Source: Paracentrotus lividus (Eukaryota; Echinodermata; Echinoidea; Camarodonta; Echinidae). Taken from it: DNA of 64,000 nucleotides. Below the pieces are notes generated by a model. That model searched no databases and was not told where the DNA came from. It worked only from the letters and a program-made list of their open reading frames with translations. Positions 28,501 to 40,500 of the stretch are shown one piece after another. Positions within the stretch are counted from its first letter, which is position 1, and each line of letters begins with the position of its first letter. The stretch is taken from the NCBI GenBank assembly GCA_940671915.1, contig CALNVZ010003430.1, forward strand, positions 20,509,753 through 20,573,752, in the 5' to 3' direction. The position numbers were made by a program, and so were the translations under genes.

Positions 28501-31500
28501 GGATTGCCTCGGATTTGGGTCACCCAAGAGTTTTTGTTGATAATGGGAGAGTTCGATAACGAGGAGTACAGGAGCTCTCGAACAGTTTCAACGTTGAAGT
28601 ATGCTCTACTGCAGCAGACTCACCATGGTCGAATGGTATTGTGAGAAAACCATCATGTAATTGATGTATGCGTGCAAGAAGATGTGGAAGATGACCCTCA
28701 CATGAGTGCAGAGGTTGCACTAGCTTGGCTGTGAATGCAAGAACAGTATGCAGAATCCACAATGGTTACAGTCCTATCCAACTTACTGGGCACGAATCCT
28801 AATCTCCCTTCAGATCATGGTTAACCATCCACCTTCTCTGGAAGATGCACATCTAGTGAAACAGTCTCAAAGCACTTGAATGCTCTTCATGCTGCTAGAA
28901 GGGATATACACAAGCAGAAGCTTCAACGGATCCGCAGGCTTTACGACACAATGTCAGAGTTGCAGAAGTCCCCCTGCAATCTGGTGAGTCTGTGTTCTAC
29001 AAACGTGACGACAGTAACAGATGGGTACCTGGCCAAGTTATCGGTCAATGGTAAAATTGTCTTCATCAGACAGCAGTAAAATTGTACGAGTGCATCTTTA
29101 GGGTAGTGAACTGTCATCACGCAAATTCCCTAATCCTGAACAGGAGAAGATAAAGGAAAAAAGTGGACCATCAATTCAGCTAAAGAAAGTTCTGGAAATG
29201 ACAAATATCTGAGTCACCACCCAACAAGGAGTAGTTGTTGATGAGGATATAGATGCACCCACATGTACAGTTTCCCAGACTGGTCAAGATGAGAGGCAGT
29301 ACCAAGACCCAAACAATCCCATTGAAATTCCTCCTGTGAATAACAAGGATCAAGTACAAGACCCCAGAGAATGATGAATGGATCACTGCTCGTTACTAAG
29401 TAAAGGATGAAAGGCATCAGAAAGAACAAATACTATGTGAAATTATGAATGAAGATGACAACAGAAATGGAGTTTACCTAAATCAAATCCCTTTGAGTGT
29501 TGAAAATCCAATTGATACAGAGCAGGAGAGCCAGAATGAGGAAAAATCCACCAGCTAGTGATGATGTTGAAAGAAGCCTGTGTATTCTCATTCCATAGTC
29601 GTCATGATATGCCTGAAGTTCGTGAAGCTAAAACAAAGGGAGCTGCAAAAATTGGAATACTTTGAGGTATACAATGAAGTGCCTGACAAAGGGCAAACAC
29701 CATTATCAACACGTTGGTTGTCTGTGAAAAAGAAGCTACAGGTGGTCAGAAGAAAGAAAAAGGCAAGCTTGTTGTAAGGTTTGAAGAAGAAGATAAAGTT
29801 CCTTCAGATCACAACAGCTGCAACAAATCAACCCTGAGAACTGTCATAGCAATAGCAGCTAGTGAGGCCTGGCATGCGAGAGCATTGACATCAGGCAGCG
29901 TCTCTCCAGGCAAGAACATCAGAGAGAGATATCTCCTTCTGCCACCTGATGAAGCTAGACAAGATGCATACTCTGAAATTGAACAAGACAGCCTATGGAC
30001 TAGGAGATGCATCACGCAATTGGTATCTCAGTGTCAGGGATGATCTTTGAATTAGGCTGCAAACAATCCCAGCTAGACAAAGCTCTGTTCTTTTGGTACT
30101 GCTCTGGCAAGATGGAAGGATATTCGTTATGCAATGTAGATGATTTCCTATTTGCTTGTACAGATGGTTTTCAGAAGCAAGTCATTGATCCCCTCTCTGA
30201 GAAGTACAAAGTTGGCAAGAGACAAGCCAATAATTTCCAATATGTTGATTGAAATCTTGCAGAGGAAAGGGAATTAGAGTCCAACAAGAACACTATGAGA
30301 ACGAGATGAAGGAAATCCCATTACTCAGAAGAGAAAGTCTGAGAGTCATCCCCTTGAACAAGAAAAAATTGAGCAACTCAGAGCTACACGCGTCAATTGA
30401 ACTGGATTGCCACTCAAACTAGACCTGATCTCAGTTATGATGCTTTGGAACTGAATATGTCTCGCAATCATCCTACTGTAGACCAGCTTCTGAAAGCGAA
30501 CAAGGCTGTTCGTTCTGCCAAGAAGAGCAAAGGAGTCTGCTCTTTCCCAATCTTGGAACACCTGCAAAGGGAACTCCAAGTATTTGTTGATGCATCATGG
30601 GGAAAATCTTCCAGATGGAGGTATCCAGTGCCCAGGCAAATGTCATCTTACTGCATGGTGAGATGGACAGGAGCTGCCCCTTGCTTGGACATCCAACAAA
30701 ATCAAGCGAAAGGTTCGAGTACACGCAGCTGGAGACTTTGGCCATGCAAGATGCTCTTGATGAAGCTGTTTATCTTGGAACTGATCACAGAGGTGTACAG
30801 CAATAAAACTTGGTGCAGAAAGATACCCATCAGAGTCCATACAGACAATAAGTCTCTCATCAAAGCATTCACTCAACCAAGCAGGTAATGAGAAAAGACT
30901 CAGAAATCAACATTGCAGAGAAACAACGAATGCTAACAACTGAGATGTGCAAGCCATTGAATGGCCTCCTAGCGAACTTTCAACTGGCCAACTGCCTTAC
31001 CAAAAGCGGGGTGTCGACAGTGGAGACTTCTTGAGTTATTGCACGATGGTCAACTTCCAAGAGATTCTGTGACTGATTGAAAGCTTAAGAAATGAAAGAC
31101 TATGGACTTTATGAGACGAAGATTATATCATAAACTGAACTTTTAAATAACAACTCATGGACCTTATTGAGAGGAGACTTTTTATTTTCTTCGTTTTAAT
31201 GTTCTTGTAAACCCTTTCTTTGCATGCAGTTTGAATCCATTGTTTATGACTTTGTTACTTGTTTCATACCCTTATCTTCCATTTGTATATAACTCATCTA
31301 CATTGTTCATAAAAAGAAATAGAGGGAAGTTTGTTAATGTTAACTTATTAATCTTTATCTTCTATTATTATCACAGTTCTGGTGGGGTTAAACATCTATG
31401 AATAGAAAGTACAAGTCAAGCTTTTCAATTATTTCATCCGAGATAAGGTGATTTCCCCATGTTTTATCAATTATACGTCCCTTTAACATTGTTTCTCCTT

Positions 31501-34500
31501 CTACAATAAGATTAGTTTTACAAAAGTAAACTTTGTATCTTCTTTTGAAGGGAGTATCTGTAAAGAATTAAGAATCCAACGTTGCTAGGTTCTGCCATTC
31601 CAAATTTAAGAAAAGCAGAGATACATGTACATGAATTGCACATATAATGAGGGGAGAAACGACTTTGTAGTGTACATGTAGACTCAGCAAATCATGTACA
31701 TTATCCACATCTATATATGAACTTTACACATATATTGAGAATGAAGTTTCAGTTTCTTAACATCATCAATAATATCTATTATCAATATTTTTCAATCTAC
31801 TAATTAAATTTAAAAGCACTTTGAAAGTCTAACTTGTAGCCTTGTGCAGTAATACGTACGACGGCTATTCCGGAAGATATAAAATAACCTGCGCAACTCA
31901 TATAATTTCTTCCTTCTTTATTTATTCTAATGAGTAATAATTGTTATAAATGGGCAGCTCAAGGAAAATCAATAGTTTTGCTTTCAGTTCATGAAACTAT
32001 TGATCTATCAAATTGCTTTGAATTTCAAATCTGCACACAGTTGCAAGTACATTGCAGTTCTATCTTTTTAGTAATTCAATCCGAAGATGTTTATGTGAAT
32101 CCTTTATGTAGCATATATCTTTTTATGATCTCTGCAATGGGCAAAGTGGGGATCGATATCAAGCTACATGTACATCAGACATGCTCCACATGCAGGATAG
32201 TAATAATAATAATGGCTACTTGTAAAGAGGTCGCTTAAACATAGAGGGTGCTCAAAAACCTAAGTCTAACTGTTACTTGCCAAATCTTCCAGCAATTACA
32301 TGTATGTCGAAAATGCCAATATGAATGGTTAAGGACACCATACGAACGATTTTCAGATCATTTCAAAAGAACTCTGTAAGAACCTTCGAGGAAACCATAC
32401 AAAACCACCATAAGTTTTAAAAATGTACGATGGTCTTGTCCAAGATTTGTTTCAACTTTTTACAAAACCCCCTTTCGTTAGAAGATTGTAGAAACTTCAT
32501 TGTAAGAACATCGTAAGAAAGCCATACGAAAGTAAGCTCCATCTACGGATTTTAAACAAACTCCAGAACTTCAGAGATTCGTACGAACGATCCGTTCAAT
32601 TTTCATGAAAATTTTCAATTTTCAATTTTCCCGGCAATAAAAGAAAGACTTCCTTTCCTTGCTACAAAATAAAATAACCAATATCATAAATGCATTTTAC
32701 TGACCTTGTTTTGGCTGAATCCAGATCTAGGGTGAGTCGGATGAGTCTGCGTTTATTGCTCTGGATTTGAGGGATGCTTTCCTGGATAAGAAAAGAAAAA
32801 ACAACCAAGATGATATAATTTTTATTTCACAAATATGGATAAACCAGACTTACAATACTTGCCTCTCTATAATAAAGGTCACCTGTCCATAGTGGTCACC
32901 TGTCTCTTTATAGGCAGAAACAAGAGTCGTATAACCTCTGCACTGTTCAGGTGTGGCTCCAGGATTTGCAATATATATCTACATTGTGCAGCCCAATTAT
33001 CGAGGGACAATAGCGGCTCTATTATGTTTGGGTATGGGCCTATACTTTCAAATGCAAGGTTGGATCTGCTACTGTTGTATTAGTCCCAAGGACCTCATTA
33101 TAACAAGAGTGGGCTGCATTTTGGGTTTCTTCACTGTCATTTTGCACTGGAGGTCTATTGTATTGTCTGTGTACATCATCCCATGCATTTCTTCCAATTC
33201 TCAATTACACTTCTATTAATAATCAACAACTATTCACCCCCCTCAAATAAAAACTTACAACATATTTTTAGAACAAACTCATTAATGACTTAATATTGCA
33301 GCTGTTCAATAGCCCATTTTGTCTGAAGCCAGTCGACTTCGCAACCGAGATTACACACATTTGGGGTTCGCTGCTACCTCACTCATTGCGATGGTGAACA
33401 AATTACATCGCCATGACAATACAGACGGCAGGATCACTATCGTCAAATCTTGGGTCTATTTTCATGTTCATATCAGCCAATTTTCTTGGGGGAGGGGTGG
33501 CAGATGAGTATTAGAAGAGCAAATAAGAACAATTTTATGATCAGCCCCTCGATGCACGATATTAAGGAAGACAACTCCTTGGTCAATCTCTATGTACATG
33601 TACAAAATGTAAATGTACTTTTATAGCTGAGGAGTCCACTTTTCTGGTGCTGGTAATGGCATGTGAGCAAATTGGTTTTCTTGCAGGTAGTAAAGCAAGA
33701 AATTGGCTTGTCGCTTGCAAGGGACTGGCTGACCTGTTTACATGTACTTTATCATGTTTGTAAAATCAATAAATTTCAAGTTTGAATTTCATTCAATATT
33801 ACTGGATCCCTTTAAAAAGCAATTTGTAGAGCCTTTCAGAGAAGAATATGGTCAAAAATGCACTTCATGAATATCTATTATTATTGCTCATTTCATATTC
33901 TTTACACTTTATAAATGTCGTTGAATTCGAATAGAATTGAACAGCAATAGAAATAAATATAAATTTCAATTGAAGTACCGGTAGAAATGGAAAGACAACC
34001 TTTTTTGCCTCATTTTGAACAGACTTTATACACATTGAACTTCTAGGGCAGTGGGTCATGTACACAAAAGGCACGCACTGTTAATATAGACTTGCATTGT
34101 GTCTGTGAAGAGGAAAATTACACAACAAAAGACACTTCCTCCTCTTCTTTCCTGTTCTTGATTGCTTTCCTCTTCAGGTGTATGTGTAAACCACCCATTT
34201 TAACCCTAATCAGGCCGGGCTTTTTGGCTGTCCTATGGCCGGGGGGAGGGGGGGGGGGGTGAATCCAACCCCCCCCCCCCCCCCCCCCGAGGATCTTCGT
34301 TCACCGATCGCGGGCAGCGCGCAAATTTTGCACAATGTAGTGTGCGATGTAATCTACCAATGTTAGTATCGTTAATTTTCTGAAAAATGTTATTTTATTT
34401 TATATTAATTAATTATGCTAATTTATGCATAATTCATACTTTTTGCTCTAATTTACTAAATGAAGCTCCAGGAATGCTAAAATTTGGTCTAAATATTCTT

Positions 34501-37500
34501 TGTAGCATTCCTAACGATTGTACTTGAAAAAAAATTTGGTATCAAAATCATTTTCTTATGTATTTTGTTGTTTTACGAATTTCTTATGTATTTCTTTGTT
34601 TTTCGACCTTTTGTTTTTCTTTGTTTTTTGGTCAAAATTGATTGCAGAATCTTTTTGAAGCATAATTATGCTAAAATAAATTGATTTTAGCCTCTGAGAG
34701 TGAAAATAATCATATGTTTATGAATGAAGTGAGAAAACTCTATTTGCATTGACTTTGTACACAAAATCACGTTTTTGAGCGGTTTTTGGTCTGACGGAAA
34801 TTTTTGAAAATCGTGCAGCGTCGTCACCGTATGCCCGATTTTCACGAAAATGGTTTCAAAAGATGCGCAAGACTTAAAAGTAAAAAGTCATTTAGCGGCA
34901 CGGTAAAAAAATTTCGCGCGGCGGTATGATCGCGGAAAATGTCGAGGGGGGGGTTGATTCAACCCCCCCCTCCCCCCCCGGCCTGATTAGGGTTAAAACC
35001 ACAATCACCTAAATATTGACTTAATATGTGTAACTCATGTGACATACTAAGCACATTCACACAAACATTGTTTTTTCCTTTTCTTGTTCTTGATTGCTTT
35101 CCTCTACAGGTGTGCGTGTGAACCACCCCTTCTAAAACCACAATCAATAATACATGGCACTCATGTGACATACTGAGCACATTCACACAAACATTATTTG
35201 TTTTTTCCCATATCGCTGAATAAATAATACAGTCATCTGATCTGGTGATTTGACAAAAAACAATTGGAATTTGTATGAGTATAAATGATGACCAGAATTA
35301 TGATGGGAACTTGATAAATAGAGGAAGAGAGATCAAGGAAATATTTCTTCAATACGAACTTGTAACCAACGACAGACTTGCGAAAATAAAGCACTACGGA
35401 AATGACCCATTATACTATGCTATGTTAAAATAAAAAAATTTAAGAATAAAGTTCAATAAACTATTTACTTTTTACATGCAGCATTGTTTGAGGTACAAAT
35501 GTACATGTATAGCACAAGCACAAATTATGATTTATATTATCAGCTTGTACATGTTCATTCCTATTTTTTTTAAATTACAACTTGTACATGTAGTCAGGTG
35601 GCTTGTTTAGACTAGGAAAATATAAACAATCTATTAAACCAAATATTATAAAAGGCTTGAATCAAATAATTTGCATATTAGTTCATTGTAGGGAACAATA
35701 TGCATTTCATATACCCTGTATGTAGGTCACTTCGCAACTGCTTTAACGACAAAATGACAGGTAAAAATAATGATTCAGGTTGGGCAAAATGTTTGCATTT
35801 TGTATGTCAGTTATTAAAGTGTTAGATTTAGAGCAGGGCATAGTGTTAAGTCTATTAAAGTTATTCATTTGATTAGTGTAAGGACTTTACAGCAAAACAA
35901 TGGTCTCCAAAGCAAATGTCATGGAATGTAAACACAAGGTTACTGACATGATAATTCACTAATATTGTATCAATGGTGAGAAAATTATTAGAGATATGTA
36001 TTTACTTTGTAGCATGATATCAGGAAATATTGTAAGAAATAGGAAATGACAAATTAAGTCAAAAACACATTTTCAATTTCCTTCAGAGGTGATGGTGTTT
36101 CCTTACAAGAAGTCAATCTCCCCAAATCGGTGGTCAGGGAAAAACCAGAGGGTGGATGAATAAAATTATTTTGGTCATGTGAAATGTATGTAGGGCTACC
36201 AAGAAGCACTATGCTAAATATTACCCACTTACAGGTAGTCAGATGTCAAATAGTTTTGATAACAATAATCTAATGTTTGAATAGAACTACATGTATGATT
36301 TGGAAAGAGGATTGTAATGTCTTTTATATTATGCAATAATACACTGTGTACATGCATATAGAAAGTATCAAATCCTTTGAATTATCATTTCGAAGAGTTA
36401 ATCGTTATCAGCGTTTTTACTTGTGATAATTGTTAGTATGCTTAGGTCTATATGATAACATACACCTGTATTAAAGCAACAAATTTAAAATCTCAATTTA
36501 TCAAAGAAGGCATACACAATTGTCAATACAAGGGACCGCATTTTAAACTTAATAACACTACATGAAAGCTTTTCTCTCGGACTACACGATAAACTTAATA
36601 ACACTGCAACGAAAGCTTCCCTCTCGGACTACATGATAAACTTGGTAACACTATATGAAAGCTTACCTCTAGGACTGAGTTGAATGGAATGAGTATCAGG
36701 TTTTCTAGACCCATTTCATGACTGGTCAGTTCCTGGGCTATGTTGGCACATGCTTCTGAAGTCTTTACCAACATGGACCTGGGCAAAGGAAAGAACAGAA
36801 ATAGAAATATTGAATAAATAATAATATTGATAATGGACAATTCCATTCTGTGTCGCAAGGGATATCTTGACAACATTTTACATCTTTTTGACAAGAAAAT
36901 AACAGAATATTTTCTTGATTGATGGTGATCCTCAAGTAATACCAGAAGAGGCACCAGAACCAAGGCTTACCTTGACTAGATAACACATCCTTTACAACTG
37001 AAATGAAAAACAGTACTGTGTCGTAATGGACACAAAAATAATAGAAAAAAAAACAAAGAGATAAAAGCATGGAATCGCCCTAATATATGAATTAATATAA
37101 AGCAATGTATATCTGGGGTTGTTCCACCAAGCTGTGTGTAGTTATCCACAACTTTATCAATGACTTGAATATGAAGAGTGTAATATTAAGAAGTGTGTCA
37201 TGCTTGTCCATCAAAATGAATAGCTTGTGTCCTTTGCACCTACACGCTATTGATGAAAGAAAATCAAATTAATATCACTGCAATAATTCTCTGATCACTC
37301 TTCAATATCACCAGTACCACCTATATCACTAGGTGTTGACAGCTTGTACAAGATCTGTGTTTCAACACTTCTGTTTAAACAGAAGTCATATTACATTTAA
37401 CGTTTCAATTCTGTAGCAAAAGATGAGCTCTAAAGTCTAATCTCATATCAAACAGAAATTATGCAAACCATATAAGAACTACATTCATGTCATGCATGTT

Positions 37501-40500
37501 ATACATAATCCACCTTTGTCTTCATTTTCTTTTAGTGATTTAGGTTTTAATATACCACGAAATAAAATATATTCATTACTTGTAGGCTGTAAACCATCTT
37601 CATAATCACTACAAGTACATGAATACTGTTGAAATGAGTACAATTAATCTGCATTTCATTCCCATCGTTACTAAGAAATGAGTTTCCGGGTTATTGCGCC
37701 ATCTGAGTGTACATGTATCGGCATGCACATTCCAATGTTGGTGCATATTATGTAGACAATGAGTTACATGTAATAATAATAATATTTCATTCTTGGAATA
37801 AGTACTGAGCTTTGGGTCATACATGCATGTGCCATCTATAATGGTCTTGATATTGTATGTAAGCTCTTTCTATTCAACATGGCCTAAATACTCAAACGTG
37901 TATGATTGATTGCAATTGACGACTGAGCATTCTTCCATTAAATGTCAATACCCCTACATGTAACTTGAATCTCAATTTAACAATGGTTATGTGTGCTCAT
38001 GTTCAAATGAACATACAATAGAATATGTTTATGGGGGCTATAGACTTTTTTTTTCAGTGGGGGGGGGGGGGGGGGGGGGGACTGAGCATGAAAACAAGCG
38101 TATCTTGATAATGTGGATAAGTGGATGAGGGCAGATACAATTTTTTGGTTATGAATAGCACCGAGGCCTCGCTTTCCAAAGTTGAATTTTTGTTGCAGGT
38201 CCCCAGATGATTTTTTTTTTTTTGGGGGGAAGGAGGGGATGGCTACTAGAACCCAAAATGGAGTTTACATATACATGTGTATGTTCATTAAACATGTGCA
38301 TGCTAGTTATATGAAAGTGACTTTATCATTCAGAAACACAGGATACAAATATCTCCATATACAAATATTGAGTGTAGAATTAACATTAATTTGCATGAAG
38401 TTAGGACCTAGAAACTATGCAATATGGATTTTCTGTGAAATTTAATCTGCTACTGCCAACGCTATGTTGCATACAGCCAGCACCTACAGTGTACCAACCG
38501 AAGACAACGAACAATTTATGATTGCTAGGTTCAGCTGATAGTGTGTGTATAGCCTCTGTGCCAAGCTTCTCTTTTAAATCAAAACCTGAAATTAATAGCT
38601 CTGCTTTTCACCCAGCTTTGCATATGAATTTTGTTTAAATATAAAATATACTCAGATTATTTTGACATTTAATGTAGTTCCACCCCCCCCCCTAAAAAAA
38701 AAAAAAAAAAAAGGGAAAGAATACATGAGTATTAAAATAAAAATAATTCATGTTCAAGTATGTGTGTGGTCTGCCTACTATGAGTCAATTAAAAATGTAA
38801 TTGAACAGATGGGACTAAGACTAAAGTAACAGCTGACTGTGAATTATTGGAATCAGCAAATTATTACTCATACATACAGAATTCTGTTTCAGCCTTTCTG
38901 TTTTAAATGGTATCATTTAACATATGTCAGCTACTAATCGAGGTCGTTCTATTGAACGTTTCATGCTTGACAGGACAAATGTAATCATTTGATGGGTTAG
39001 TTTTGACATGATGGTAGTGGAAAAGTCCACAACATGGGAGTATAATTTTTATTAAATCAGATATGAAATGACGGCTGCAGCATTCACACTCAATGGCATT
39101 CAAGTACAAATGTAGATAATCAGGATTACATGTACTTGAAAATGGATCTTTAGCCAAACTGTTACACGATTTGTATTTGGACCTTTGGCATTTATCAATA
39201 ATAATAATGGCTGTTAGTAACTCTTGGTGCATCATGCATGTATTATACCAGGTACCCATTTATGTCACCTGGGTCGAGTGTGGCAATTGCAGACATTATT
39301 CTCACAACAACCATGAATTTGACCAACTATGTAATCTACCTATAAATATTTACAAATGTAAGCAGATTTTCTTTTCTTGTTCTACAATTCAGGTAAACCA
39401 GGTAGCATATTCCCAGTCCCATGCTTATGTTGCTTAATGATCTGATTAATATTATGCATAAATGTTAAAAAGGCTACTTGTTCTTAGACATTATGCAAGC
39501 ACCAAAGTTTGCATTATCCAACAATCAGGTCAAGTAAGAAGTTGGTTACGATTTAAATTGTAACAATCTACATTTTTACAACTTAACACTAATAGATCTA
39601 AATGGCTGCAGGCATTATGCATACAGTTGCATCCACTGCATTATTTATGAGTCTGGTGGTAAAGACTAACCACTAAGTGGTCTACGCAGTCTGAATTGTA
39701 TAATGTGATCTACATTTCTGTATTTACTTATTTACTTACCCCAGTAATGTAGTGTCTCCTAATTCATGGCTCATCTCACCCATACTCTGAGACAGCAACG
39801 AATGCGGGAGCTTTTTCTGTGAAAAAAAAAAATCAATATATGATCTTTTTAGTCAAAAATTTATTCATGATCCCAAAATACAGAAATATGATTTGCACTG
39901 GAGTATTAACAATACAATACTTCTTTTTTTTCCACATGTGCGCTTTGAACACTTTATTTCAAGTGGATTTAGTGCCTTATAAGTTTCATGTATTTTATTA
40001 TTGTTAGAAAAAGAGAAAATACAATACATAGTTCAGGCCCTATGACATAAAAGCTTTGCAATCAATTGCAAATGTGAAAGAAAATGTTTAATTTATTACT
40101 TCATTTAAAAAAAAAAAAATCTGCATGAATCAATAATCTTGATTGGTTAATGCCATTTTGCGATTAATTGCCAATCTGTATGTTACAGAACTTTACTTTT
40201 TTGAGAAGAATGAAGTATTATTTAGAAAGATTAGCATAATTAAAAATTTGGAGCAATCCAATATTTGAGGGGGCATTTTACTGATGGATTTATGAAAAAA
40301 CTATTTACATGTATCATTATTCATACCCAAGGGATACAGACTTGAATTTATTTTTTGATTATTTATGGCCCGGTCACAGCTACACGATGCACGGCCAGCG
40401 CTCAGAAAAAGTAGCAGTTTTGGGCAATGCGTTGTCTTGCGCCGGCTTGTAGCTGACACTCGTCGCTCACTCGTCGAGCGCGCTAGATGAACGCTTTTGA

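Larger units (their letters stand above)
26614..31427 (+). mobile_element. Ty1/copia LTR retrotransposon, recent insertion, defective
   Basis: The 4814-bp element has identical 96-bp LTRs (TGTT…TTCA), a perfect ATTAT target duplication on both sides, an initiator-Met primer site and a purine-rich tract before the right LTR. The order Gag, protease, integrase, reverse transcriptase, RNase H is the copia order. Motifs resemble the GalEA-like copia elements of aquatic animals (inference). The frame is broken many times after Gag. Confidence 0.93.
26204..31482. mobile_element. 450-bp TTAA-flanked repeat, copy B, split by copia
   Basis: Bounded by TTAA at 26200-26203 and 31483-31486. The left part 26204-26613 and right part 31428-31482 together match copy A at 18823-19272. 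The break coincides with the copia target site. Confidence 0.85.
19762..32704 (-). other. Intron 6 content (largest intron)
   Basis: Contains one arm of a fold-back family (20299-20505), a degenerate tandem array (22666-23210), a MITE (24161-24310), a CpG-rich repeat-like patch (about 24420-24830), and the nested TTAA element plus copia (26204-31482). The remaining ~5 kb is AT-rich with no exon seen. Confidence 0.55.
32782..36666 (-). other. Intron 5 content
   Basis: Contains the tandem duplication with piggyBac-like insertion (34148-35215). The rest is AT-rich. Short frames such as 32835-33083 show no family features. Confidence 0.5.
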
